From contig NC_087066.1 in the NCBI RefSeq assembly GCF_963678635.1, forward strand, positions 43,823,624 to 43,887,623: DNA of 64,000 nucleotides, written 5' to 3'. How positions within the stretch are numbered: the first letter of the stretch is position 1; every line of letters starts with the position of its first letter. Source of the stretch: Symsagittifera roscoffensis. Lineage: Eukaryota > Xenacoelomorpha > Acoela > Convolutidae. The translations under genes were made by a program, and so were the position numbers. The notes beneath the pieces are model-generated. The model saw only the letters and a program-made list of their open reading frames with translations. It had not been told where the DNA came from and did not search any database. Shown here in pieces: positions 22,621 to 33,979 of this stretch.

Positions 22621-22935
22621 GACAACCCAAAGGGTACACCTTTGCCACTATTTTAAGACATCCATTTTTGGCTGACCGAATCTTTTTGTAAAGGCGCCTT
22701 TGACGCTAATGAATACCAAATTTGAGGGGCCAGCGCGTGCCAATAAAAGGCAATTTTTTGTCAAAAGTTTCCAAAAAGGGCCAAAAATACAATTTTGCAG
22801 ACAGTTGTTTTTCTTGAACTTGCCTGCAGCGCAGAAAGTTTGGGTAAAATAGGGTCTCTGCTGTGATTTGGTAGAGCTCGGATAATCAATTTGATTGACC
22901 TAAAAAAGTCGACAAAATTCTCGAGAGTTACTGAG
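22621..22935 (-). repeat. Inverted copy of the 9.5-11 kb element sequence
   Basis: The reverse complement of about 22860-22930 (ctcgagaattttgtcgac, then ttttttaggtc, ttgattatccgagctctacc) matches 9554-9640 (ctcgag..attttgtcgacc, ttttttaggtcggccaa, ttgattttccgagctctgcc). At 22640-22740, phrases like ccatttttggctgacc also match 10810-10835. This links the spacer to the element family inside the duplicated block. Confidence 0.65.
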
Positions 22936-23459
22936 ATGTAGAAAAATCTGGAGCATTTTTATAAATCAAACTAAAATGGAATGTTTAAAAATAACAACAA
23001 TTTTTGATCTTTTTTTTCAAGTTCAAACATTGTGAAAGCTATTACTGAACAAATTTTCGGTATAGAATCTGTGAAATTTCTAAACTACCAGTGTTCTTTA
23101 TTGACATGCCAAGAAAAAAATTGAAGGGAACGCGCGCAAAAACTTTCGTTAATCAAAATGTTGACAATCTTGTATCATGCGTTTTAGAAACGATTTTGAA
23201 AAATTCGCCAGCGGCGCAGTTTTATATTGGAGAATTTTATTTGGTGTTTTAGGAGAGCTCAGAAAACCAGAGCCAGAGTCGTCCTAGATTCTGACTATCG
23301 TCAAAGTAGAGCAAATGAGGGTGGCATTTGGATTGATTTAGGGTCAACGATAAGCTGATTCATGCTTAAATTAGTACTTACGATAAATTAGTTGCGATTT
23401 GAAATAAGAAACAACTTGCTAAAAACAGTTTCCCCGATAAAACCCGCACAAGGCGCCCA

Positions 23460-23600
23460 TGGATCATAGTCGATTATATTGTCATAATATGATCGTTATC
23501 TATAAAATTACAAAAAAATGGGTTATAATCCATTAAAAACGAATAATAATCCTAATAAATTTTATGTTAATTTAATCCATAATAATCGATTATCATGATG
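23460..23600. repeat. AT palindrome cluster
   Basis: Motifs such as agtcgattatattgtcataa, ataatccattaaaaacg and ataatcgattatcatg are packed here. It is the same family as 13228-13410. Confidence 0.6.
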
Positions 23601-23644
23601 GGTCGACAGGCGGTCGAATCCCTGAGGGTCGGCAGCGGGTCAAA

Positions 23645-23835
23645 TCCCTGTTAAATCTGACAAGAAATATAAAAACAATTAGACCCAATCAGTTTTCAAT
23701 GCGTGCAGTTGGTACCAATCGTATCGGAAATTGAAAAAAATGGGCTAAATTATAAAAGGGCTAGGAGCAGTTGTTTATAATAAACTTTTTTCTAAGCTAC
23801 AAGGATATTATTATACAAAAACGTAAGCTGACTTT
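23645..23835. repeat. Second copy of the 21541-21730 repeat
   Basis: It shares ctgttaaatctga, caattagacc..aatcagtttt, atgcgtgcagttggtac and cgtaagct with the first copy, in the same orientation. Spacing is about 2.1 kb. Confidence 0.7.
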
Positions 23836-23879
23836 GGGTCGGCAGGGTGTCTAATCCCTCAGAGGAAAAACGAAGCCTC

Positions 23880-24030
23880 TGCCAACCCTCCCCCCCCCCC
23901 CCACCCCCCCTAAATCCGCCCCTGTTATCATCCATTAAAAATGGATTATATTCTTGAAAATGTTTGTGCCAATATAACCCATTGTGATCTACTATAATCG
24001 ATTATATTGGATTTTTTCGACAGGTTATTA
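23880..24030. repeat. C-run, GGGGCGGATTTA terminus and AT palindromes
   Basis: A poly-C tract (23889-23922) is followed by taaatccgcccctg, the inverted form of the MITE-like terminus seen at 7885 and 9533. Then come palindromes such as accattgtgatctactataatcgattatat.. in short pieces (ataatcgattat). Confidence 0.55.
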
Positions 24031-24169
24031 GGAAATTTACAATTGTTTCCAAAATTAGCTCATTTCCTGTTCAGTGCAGTTGCTACGTATTACATTCCTG
24101 ATGATACATTTTGTCTCTAGTTTTAAATTCATCCCAGCTTAACACTTCAATTTACTGTTTTTTACCACA

Positions 24170-24316
24170 TCTGGGGGGGGGGGGGTAAGGTTTGAATAGC
24201 GGGGGAACAACTTAATAGTGGAATGGGGGTGGTTGAATGATTAAACCCTCCTCAGTTTAACCCCCCCCCCCCCTGTTTAAACCCCCCCCCCCCTCTCTCT
24301 CCTCCCAATTTTACCG
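24170..24316. repeat. G-run and C-run block with GTTTAAACCCCC units
   Basis: A G12 run at about 24174 is followed by inverted-strand C-run units (cagtttaaccccccc, ctgtttaaaccccccc). G and C runs occur on the same strand, so the block is not a simple one-strand minisatellite. Confidence 0.85.
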
Positions 24317-25253
24317 CAACCGCCATTTGCCACCCTTATAGTTGAACCGGGGGGGATGTTTTATTATTAGAATTGGGGAGCGGGGTTAATGATTGAGACT
24401 CACCCAGTTTATCCCCCCTCTTTAGTTGCGGGTAGTAAAAAAACTGGAGGAGGTGACATTGAGGCATTTAGTAGAAAATATAGCCTACATTTTGCATTTG
24501 TTGCAAAATTTGCAAAGTTTCTGCAAACATAATCGAATTTTGTTCTAAAAACAAATTGATTTAAATTGATTTATAATCGATTATAACGGATTATCTTGGC
24601 AAAATATTCAATTTAAATGCCCAAAAAAATGGACTACAATCTACCATAATGGGTTATAAGGGATTAAATTTTTTTAGATAATTGATTATAATGCAAGTAC
24701 AATCGATTTCGGAAACTAATTTTTACAACTTCAGTGGATTATAATGGGATATTTTGGTCTCGGGAATCCATTATAATCAATTATATCAACCGCTATTTGC
24801 CACCCTTAGAGTTGAATAGGGGGGAAATTTTATCATTAGTATTGGGGGAGGGGGGTTAATGATTGAGACCCACCCAGTTTATCCCCCCCCCCCTCTTTAG
24901 TTGGGGGTAGTAAAAAAAATTGGAGGAGGTGACGTTGAGGCGTTTAGTATCAGATATGGCCTAAATTTCCTATTTTTTTTTTGCAAAGTTTGCAAAATTT
25001 CTGCAAAAATAATCCAACTTATTTCTAAAAATAAAATCATTTATAATCGATTATCGCGAATTATCTTGGCAAAAATATTCGATTTCAATGTCCAAAACAA
25101 TGGACTAAAATCAATTATAATGGATTAAAAGGAATTAAATTTTTTTAGATAATCGATTATAACCACAGTACAATCGATTTCGTGATCTGACTTTTACAAC
25201 TTTAGTAGATTATAGTAGAATATTTTGGTCTCGGGAATCCATTATAATTAATT
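24317..25253. repeat. Two tandem 470-bp units (G-run plus AT-palindrome composite)
   Basis: Unit 1 (24317-24786) and unit 2 (24787-25253) both start caaccgcYatttgccaccctta. Both then carry a G-run block, cacccagtttatcccccc, a ttgcaaa-rich stretch and a series of ataatcgattataa palindromes, and end with tctcgggaatccattataat. This makes the composite nature of the G-run/palindrome repeat explicit and gives its unit length. Confidence 0.9.
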
Positions 25254-25640
25254 TGAGTTCATGGGCGCTCGGTGCGGGATCGGTGGTTAAAGTTGGTTCT
25301 CAACTCAAGTATGAGAACCATGTTACTCACGCATGTACACGCCTTCAATGTTTTTTCTTTCGCATGTTGAAAGAAGCTTGTTGTTTCTCGTAAAGCAAAT
25401 GGTTCTTAAAAAAGCTCTCAGAAAAGTTAGATTTGGTCGAAAAAAAAACTAAGTTAAACTATGCAAAAAAATATGAAGAAGACTTTTTTGGGTTCCCTAT
25501 GGATGTCAACTTTTCGAGAAGTGGGTCTCACGCCCATTCTGATTTTAGAAATTGTTTTTTACAGGAATTCGCTCCCCTCCGAGATTGAGAACTTTTCTCT
25601 TTGGAAAGTCCAAAGCCCTTTTTTTTAAAAAAAAACTTAC
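25254..25640. other. GPCR intron 1 start
   Basis: Sequence on the 3' side of the GPCR exon, starting with GTAAGT on the minus strand and a poly-T tract. I see no acceptor followed by TM3-like coding sequence here. Confidence 0.5.
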
Positions 25641-25946
25641 CATGAGATCAGCACATGCGAGTGAGACTATAAGATAGTTGGTCTTGCTTCTCAGATTATG
25701 AACTGTTTTCACCGCCAGAATTGTGATCACGTTTCCCAGAAGGGTTACTATGCTGATCACAAACAACACCATCGCCAGACTGATGTTGTAAATTTTGTCC
25801 GCCAACGAAAGTGTTTCGGAATCTGAGACATTTTCCGAATAAAATTGGGGGCTCGAACTTTGAAGCATATCAGAGTCGTAAAAAGTTGACGGTGCTTCTT
25901 GCTGCAAGGCAATGGAATTTAAACTTGTCAAGTTCAAGAGTGACAT
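25641..25946 (-). CDS. First coding exon of a rhodopsin-like (class A) GPCR
   Basis: The exon starts at ATG (25946-25944) and reads 102 codons to a canonical donor, ATG/GTAAGT (25641/25640), in phase 0. Residues 1-52 are an extracellular N-terminus rich in Ser and Glu with N-glycosylation sequons NLT (about 5), NVS (about 39) and NIS (about 54). Residues 55-80 form TM1 with LLGNVITILAV; N72 is position 1.50. Residues 82-90 (TVHNLRSKT) are the first intracellular loop. Residues 91-102 start TM2 with NYLIVSLACADLM; D100 is position 2.50. The 28-residue spacing between these anchors is standard. The TNYLIVSLACADL style resembles biogenic-amine and related receptors, but the ligand class cannot be fixed from one exon. 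TM3-TM7 are not visible between 25640 and base 1, so the gene has a very long first intron, lies partly outside the window, or is a fragment. Confidence 0.9.
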
Positions 25947-26616
25947 GTTTTTGACGCAATCGTTTTCTGATATAATGTTTATAACGGCTTCGGAACTATT
26001 TATATGGGAATTAAAAGATAAAAGGAAAAGAGGTAATTTATTTTTATTGAACTGGAGGTAATAAACTGGAACGAAAGAATTGTTTGATTAGAGTAAAAAC
26101 TGTTTAGGCTAGACTAGTCTCAAGATATATGCACAATCAAATTGCAGTCACAATTTGAGGACAATAAAAAAAATTGTGTGCTATGAATGAATGAATAAGT
26201 GCGAGAAAAACGTAGACCAGCAAGCCAAGCAAATTTTTATATCAGAAAAAAAGATAGTTTTTGGGCGAGTTCGAGTTCGATGGAATGTATAATAATGATA
26301 AGATTCCAAGTAGAGCTTACATCTTAATTTGGTTTGCAGATAAGCTTATCGATTTTTCGTCATCTTTTTGTGCGAATTTACCTGTTTTGTTAATCAAAAA
26401 TTGATCACATGATTTGTCCAAGTTATAAAAATGAGCAAAAATGTTTTTACCTGTAGGGCTCACTAGAAAAGGCGTATACTGTTCATGTGGATTTCAAACA
26501 AATTATCCCTAAATAAGCCTGTTATACAACCCAAAATATATAAAACCCTGGGTGGTAAATGCTGTAACTAATAAAAATAAATATATAGTCAAATTAATTT
26601 TTATATAAGACGGACA
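25947..26616. other. Upstream of the GPCR exon; no clear promoter
   Basis: AT-rich sequence between the GPCR ATG and the right arm. No TATA box with convincing spacing or upstream exon was recognised. If the GPCR is expressed, its 5' UTR or promoter should lie here. The right arm starts only 670 bp upstream of the start codon. Confidence 0.4.
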
Positions 26617-29317
26617 AACACGCTTTAATTATTTTATGAAATTTTGTGCTCTTTTAAGTGTCAAATCGATTAGGAAGACAACGATTGAACTCAAAAGTAA
26701 AAATAAAAGCCACCAATCAATTCTGAATTGAATTCTAGCACAGCCTTTATTCGGGCTTACTTTTCCTCAAAAATTCGTATGAAGAAATTCCTTTTAAAAT
26801 GCTATCAATGATGATAAAACATGTTTAGAATAGTCAATTCTTCCGCTAGCCAATTAAGTCATATTATTGTGAGCCTAAATTTTACTAGTAAAGTTTTCAA
26901 GTGAGGCGAAAATGCATCGTTTTTCAACAAAATGTTCAAAAATTTCAGTTTCCTGCGTTTAAATCCTGAGAGGGCGGAAATCAAAAAATATGGCAGTCTT
27001 ATTGAGTTGAGATTTTACGAGTGGAGACTCTCTCGCCTAGAAGAAAAAAGTGGGTGCGCTAAGCCGGGATTTTTCATCAAATCCTTAAAAAGCGCTGCTA
27101 TTTACCATGCAGATTGTCCCTCGCGACCTTCTCGTATAATAATACAAAGAACGGATGGTCATCTCAGTCTATTGATGACAAAATTGAAGCGCTAAGTTAT
27201 AAAATAAAAAACTGAGACAGAATGACGAAAAAAGCTGATTGGTTTATTTTAAAGTAAATTTTAAAAATTACATGCAACAATAATCGAATGGAAAATCGCA
27301 ATATGTCCACCAAAAACTTATTAATCCCCTGCTAAAAAGATAGGCATAAAAACGAAAATTGTTGTTGCCTTTTTTTGCTAAACTCGTCAAAATTATCCTT
27401 TTAAAAGTCTGGATGTTTTATTATCTGCCAAATGTACAATGAGTTATTTCATAAAACTGACTTTGCTTAAAAAAAAACGTTTTAGCATCTGCTGTCTTGC
27501 AAAACTGTTGAAAATTCGAGATATCAAGCCATTTGTGCAACTTTTTTTCCATCGCGTGACTTAAAATTGCTCCCAATATCTCTTTTGATCAGCGTAGTAA
27601 AACGATATGTCAGCACACGCGGTTTTTCGCTTGAAAAAAATGAAAAACTGATCGAAATATGATGAAAAGGAAAAAAAACTTGCTAAATTTGATGAATCAG
27701 GGAATACGATTTGGTATAAGATTTGGTATAAGATTGAATCAGAATAGGATTCGTCTCAACAAAGAAACACTCAAACTGGGAGATCAAAATAAATGAATCT
27801 TTTTGGCAGATAGTTTGAGCAAATATCCTCAAAAGAAAATTCTGTAATAGCTTACATATGTGCCAACTTTTGATATATTCGTTAACAACTCAAAATTGTT
27901 TAACTAGTGTTTTTCAAATTCTTCACCAAAGTGATCAAATTTGCGGTTCTATTTACATTTAAATTAGATTCATTTGTAAAATTATATTACATTTTAGTTT
28001 TCTAAAATTGCATTTTTTCAAAGTCCTTGTTCTTTGAGGAGAATTGTTTGAGGATTGCTTATCTTTGCCAGGAGGATTCATTTTTTTCATCTATTCGTCA
28101 GAGTGCCAGTTTTTGTTTCTTCATCGAGAAGAATATAAAAACAATAATAATCATAATAATCATAATAAGTTGTTTGCAATGTAGATTCCATTCACTGTGA
28201 AAATTAGTAGATTTACAACCAAATGAAATCTCATTGCGGGAGCGCCGTGAAAATTGGCAGCCGGTTTTCAGGCGGCTCTGATCTTGCTATGACTTCTGTT
28301 GGTTTGTAAAATCGATAGTTAATCAATAAATAAAAAAAATGATTTGGTGAAAATAAACAAAAAAAAATTTGAATCAAAAAAGTAGAAACTTCAGCAGTAT
28401 GCCTACCCTTGACAGCAAAATTCCTTTTAAATACTATTTCTATTCAAAAATGAGTTTAACCAGTTGATCATTTCCTAGCATAAAAATGTCCAAAAACTCA
28501 TGATTAAAAACTTGTAATTGCGAAATCTGGGTAGTTTTTTGAACAAGTTGAAAAGTTTTCCAATTCAAACATTTATCAAAGTTTTTTTTATTACTCTTTG
28601 AATGCACAGGTATCTACCTAGCTTAAGTTTTTTATTGAAAATTGTATTCAATTTTTTTTCAGTTACAGCTTCCTGGATTATGGCTGATGTGCACTCTTTT
28701 CTCACAACCTTACCTAGTAACTTTAATAACTCATAGATATGTATTTCCTTCACAAAGTATAATTTTCGTTTTTGTCTTATTTCTACTACGCTCTCATTTC
28801 TTCTCTTAAAACAAATAATTTTCAAAAATTGTTTGATTTTAAGTTCAATTGTTTCTAATTAGTTTTGTCTGTTGGCGCATAAGCCAAAACGCCGCACTGT
28901 AAAATGGGTTTCACATAAGCGCTATATGCTTTCACTAGGTGATCTTTACCTAGAATTTTTCTTAACCTGTAATACATACCACCAAATTTCGACAATTTTT
29001 TTAAATTTTTGTAATATGATCAAAAAAGTGAAGCTAAAAACCATTTTAAACAGCTAAGTTAAGGAACGATTGTTTCTCTTTAATAGTTATTCCTTTCATT
29101 TTTCTGTCTGGTCTTCCGCTGCTCTTCTTGGTTACTATCATATTTTCTTAACTTCGTTTAAGCATTTAGGGTCCGCTTGTTTTTTTCTTACGAACCTTCC
29201 AGCCAAACTTTCCCATGCTTCACATATTTTTGTTTGAGCATAGCCCTACTGGGAACAATACACTTTTTAAAGAATAATTTGCAAGGTTTCAGCCGGTAAT
29301 TTGTATCTCTTGTATTT

Positions 29318-31074
29318 GAAAGCATAACTATTTTCCAAATTTGGCATTTTGCCGGTTGCTGTGGAAGTAACACATAATATTCCGACCATCTCATTAAGTT
29401 TGTTTTTAAATCAAATTGCGTCACTTTTGGTGTGATATGAGGATCTAAACAAAAGCTAAAAGTTGTGATAGTAAAGACCTTTTGGAGTTAGGACAATAGA
29501 ACAGTTTTTTTCCTAAAATGTATAGAAAGGTAAAAAACAATAATATAAGCAAAATAAAACGATAAAAATTTTGCCAGGCAACAATATCATTTTAAAACAA
29601 AAAACTAAAAAGTTTAAGGAAGTTATGTGTATCCTTTTTAGCTAAGATTTGTAAATAAATTTCAAAATAATTGTTTTGCAAATTCAAACAAGAACAGATG
29701 GTTGCTTTGCAAGCAGCATATAATATTCCGACCATCTCTTTCAGTTTTTTTTTCAAACTGCGATATTTTTGTTTTCGATAAGATGAAAAATTCTACATAA
29801 AAGCAGGGAACTTTGATACAAAGTAGTTTGGGATTGGGAAAATAGGACAATTTGTTACGTATAAAAAAGTAAAACCAAAAAACAATACAAAATTTTACTA
29901 AAAAAAACATCATTGCCGGGGAACAAAAATTTTTAAAGCAAAATCTTATGTTCCAGCAAACAATTCGTACCCTTTCCAGCAAAAATTGATCATCAAACTT
30001 TATATGAGAAGTTTTGAAAAATAAACAAGACTGCTCTTATCAGGGCAAAGCCTTGAATGTTCCGACTACCTTTTAAGGTCTAAGGAGCTGCAATAACATA
30101 AGAAAATAAGTAAAATAAGCATAACATAAAATATGTAATAAAATAAAATGAATTTTTTGTTCTAAAATTTGAGATTTTTTGTAAAAATCATCTCCCTACA
30201 CGCCATAGAAAGTACAAAAGGATAGATTTTGCCGCTTTTAACAAATCAAAAACGGCAAATAAGCTACTTTCTGCTAATTTGGAACGATTTCTAAGACGGA
30301 TTAAATCTCCGCTCACGAGCTAATAGCGCGAAATATATCGCGCGTTAATTGTCCCAAATTGGCCAAAATGACAATCTTTAAACCCCCATAATTTTGCAGA
30401 AAAAGATCACAGGTGAAATATGGTCTATGTTGATGATGAAGCGTACACCGAAAAAAAAATGTCATATTATTTGAAAAAAGCAATGAAAAATTATCATTTT
30501 CAACACTGAATTTTGTTCTGAAATTTATTTCTAAAAACAAAACATGATAATAAAGTGCAACAAAAGCGAACTATTGAAGTTTAAAAACAAATATTTTCTT
30601 CCATACTTTTTTCGGGATAAATTGTACATAGGGTAACCAACCAGTTCTAGATAAGATAGAACGTAAAATAAAGTTCTCAGCGTCGCTTCAACCGGTTGAG
30701 CTACCTTCTAAAATTCGTACTCTCATTGCGATATCTGATTTTTCGTGGAGAATACAAATCTCCTCTGAACAAGAATTGCTGCATGAGACTTTAGTTCTGT
30801 CTTGTTTATTACAAAGTTCCTCACCTTTTCTTTCAAGATGATCGGAACAATAATTGCTGCAAGTGAAACTTGAGGCAACATGAGAAACTTGATAACCACA
30901 GCCAAAACTTGTGGGGTCTAAAAAAGACTTCGTATAGCAAATGACGAAAATTGAAAAATTTGGTTGCTGTTGGGCTCGGATGCAACCCAAAAACTCAGGA
31001 CAGGAGGCTCTTTTCCAGTTCCCCCCCTTTCAAATTCAACTTTGAAAGCTTATTTAACCTTGTCATAATGCAAT
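29318..31074. repeat. Tandem duplication unit 1 (right arm)
   Basis: This is the right-arm counterpart of 2704-4458 and carries the unit-1-specific differences. For example, tttctgctaa near 30268 matches unit 1, while unit 2 has tttctgccaa. Confidence 0.95.
30688..30917 (-). CDS. Cysteine-rich exon-like ORF, unit 1 (right arm)
   Basis: This is the right-arm copy of 4072-4301, with the same splice-like borders, seven cysteines and stop. It keeps the unit-1 TCA serine codon before the fifth cysteine. See the left-arm entry for the reasoning. Confidence 0.4.
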
Positions 31075-32837
31075 GAAAGCATAACTTTTTTCCAAATTTG
31101 GCATTTTGCCGGTTGCTGTGTAAGTAACACTTAATATTCCGACCATCTTATTAAGTTTGTTTTTAAATCAAATTGCGTCATTTTTGGTGTGATATGAGGA
31201 TCTAAACAAAAGCTAAGAGTTGTGATAGTAAAGACCTTTTGGGGTTAGGACAAAAGAACAGTTTTTTTCTTAAAATGTATAGAAAAGTAAAAAACAATAA
31301 TATAAGCAAAATAAAACGATAAAAATTTTGCCAGGCAACAATACCATTTTAAAACAAAAAATTAAAAAGTTCAAGGAAGTTATGTGTATCTTTTTTAGCT
31401 AAGATTTGTAAATAAATTTCAAAATAATTGTTTTGCAAATTCAAACAAGAACAGATGGTTGCTTTGCAAGCAGCATATAATATTCCGACCATCTCTTTCA
31501 GTTTTTTTTTCAAACTGCGATATTTTTGTTTTCGATAAGATGAAAAATTCTACATAAAAGCAGGGAACTTTGATAAAAAGTAGTTTGGGATTGGGAAAAT
31601 AGGACAATTTGTTACGTATAAAAAAGTAAAAAAAAAAAAACAATTCAAAATTTTACTAAAAAAAACATCATTGCCGGGGAACAAAAATTTTTAAAGCAAA
31701 ATCTTATGTTCCAGCAAACAATTCGTACCCTTTGCAGCAACAATTGATCATCAAATTTTATATGAGAAGTTTTGAAAAATAAACAAGACTGCTCGTATCA
31801 GGGCAAAGCCTTGAATGTTCCGACTACCTTTTAAGGTCTAAGGAGCTGCAATAACATAAAAAAATAAGTAAAATAAGCATAACATAAAATATGTAATAAA
31901 ACAAAATGAATTTTTTTTTCTAAAATTTGAGATTTTTTGTAAAAATCATCTCCCTACACGCCATAGAAAGTACAAAAGGATAGATTTCGCCGCTTTTAAC
32001 AAATCAAAAACGGCAAATAAGCTACTTTCTGCCAATTTGGAACGATTTCTAAGACGGATTAAATCTCCGCTTACGAGTTAATAGCGCGAAATATATCGCT
32101 CGTTAATTGTCCCAAATTGGCCAAAATGGCAATCTTTAAACCCCCATAATTTTGCAAAAAAAGATCACAGGTGAAATATGGTCTATGTTGATGATGAAGC
32201 GTACACCGAAAAAAAAATGTCATATTATTTGAAAAAAGCAATGAAAAATTATCATTTTCAACACTGAATTTTGTTCTGAAATTTATTTCTAAAAACAAAA
32301 CATGATAATAAAATGCAACAAAAGCGAACTATTGAAGTTTAAAATCAAATATTTTCTTCCATACTTTTTTCGGGATAAATTGTACATAGGGTAACCAACC
32401 AGTTCTAGATAAGATAGAACGTAAAATAAAGTTCTCAGCGTCGCTTCAACCGGTTGAGCTACCTTCTAAAATTCGTACTCTCATTGCGATATCTGATTTT
32501 TCGTGGAGAATACAAATCTCCTCTGAACAAGAATTGCTGCACGAGACTTTAGTTCTGTCTTGTTTATTACAAAGTTCCTCACCTTTTCTTTCAAGATGAT
32601 CGGAACAATAATTGCTGCAAGTGAAACTTGAGGCAACATGAGAAACTTGATAACCACAGCCAAAACTTGTGGGGTCTAAAAAAAACTTCGTATAGCAAAT
32701 GACGAAAATTGAAAAATTTGGTTGCTGTTGGGCTCGGATGCAACCCAAAAACTCAGGACAGGAGGCTCTTTTCCAGTTCCCCCCACTTTCAAATTCAACT
32801 TTGAAAAGCTTATTTAACCTTGTCATAATGCAATGAA
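31075..32837. repeat. Tandem duplication unit 2 (right arm)
   Basis: This is the right-arm counterpart of 4459-6218. It ends at the same point, where the unit gives way to tttggcgtgg. Confidence 0.95.
32446..32675 (-). CDS. Cysteine-rich exon-like ORF, unit 2 (right arm)
   Basis: This is the right-arm copy of 5828-6057, with the unit-2 TCG serine codon and the all-T acceptor tract. All four copies in the window keep the frame, the cysteines and both splice-like borders. Confidence 0.4.
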
Positions 32838-33351
32838 ATTTGGCGTGGTGAACAAATCAACAACTGTGAACAGATTTGTTCTTCATACTTTGCAGCGTAA
32901 CATCACGCATTTAGCCGTAATAACACGTAAAACAAACATAAAACTCGGTATTTTGAAAGGTGGGTGGAAACTGGAAAAGAGCCGGACAGGATACATTTGG
33001 CGATTAAATACATGGCCCACTGTTTGAATTAATGGCCCATTGTTTATTTGAAAGCTGCAAACATTTTTTTTTAAAAAAGCTAAATTTTTAATCAAAATAA
33101 ACAAGTTACCAAATTAAAAACTAATCAGATAAAATTTGCATCTCATTGTCCTTAATCAATTCAATATTGATATAGACTCGCAGCTTCGAGGTAGTATATA
33201 AAAATTTTTAATTCGGCGCTGATAATAGCTACTGGTTTGTTTATTGCTCATCAAACACTCACACGCACACACACACACACAGGTTGTGCGAGATATTTCA
33301 CAAACTCTCAAGGATTTTTTAAATCAAACAAATGTGTCTCTTCTCCGAAAA

Positions 33352-33979
33352 TTATACTTTTCGAAAGCAACCATTCCTTTTTTCTGGTTTTTTGATGTAA
33401 AAAGTTTGTTGTAAAGATTTTACTTTTTTAGATAACGCAGACGCGGTGACTCCATATGCGATGACTCCATTCTGATTACTCCATTCATGAAGCCATAACT
33501 CACAATCCCCGAGAATAAGTACTCGTTCGGCATCCTCTATACCGCTGCCGAAAAAGCAGAAGCTCTCGAATCGTTTCTTTTCGGTATTTCAAAATGCCTA
33601 TCAACAATTGGTGGGGCGAAGGGCATTTCCACAGTTTTTGTCTTCTTAGAGCCTTGTTTGTTGCAGATCGAAAGCTAATTGCACTGCTTTTTTTCACGGA
33701 TTGCCGTTAGGTTGCAATTACACTGATGTTAACCGCCACTTGTTGGATTTTGGTGTCTTGTTTCATCTTTTGAACCTGATTTTGTGCTCCATATTGACCA
33801 AGGAAGACTTCGTGACTGTGAACATTGCGCGAGGAAGTCAGATCGTGGCCAAAGCGGATAGCTGTCATCTTGCACTTGTGGAAGTGCCATCCTAAATATT
33901 TGCACTTTTCGTTTCCTTTTTTCGCTTCAGGCTTCTTGGTATATGCATGGCCATCATTTACAAAAGAACGACCATTGCG
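33352..33979 (-). pseudogene. FLYWCH zinc finger / MULE-transposase-like relic (right arm)
   Basis: This is the right-arm counterpart of 6734-7361, with the same frame breaks and the same Phe in place of the second zinc-finger Cys. The decay therefore predates the 20.5 kb duplication. Confidence 0.5.

Noticed and set aside
23590-23930. Complete MITE in the spacer ending with taaatccgcccctg
   Set aside because: A matching left terminus was not found; only the right-end-like sequence is convincing.
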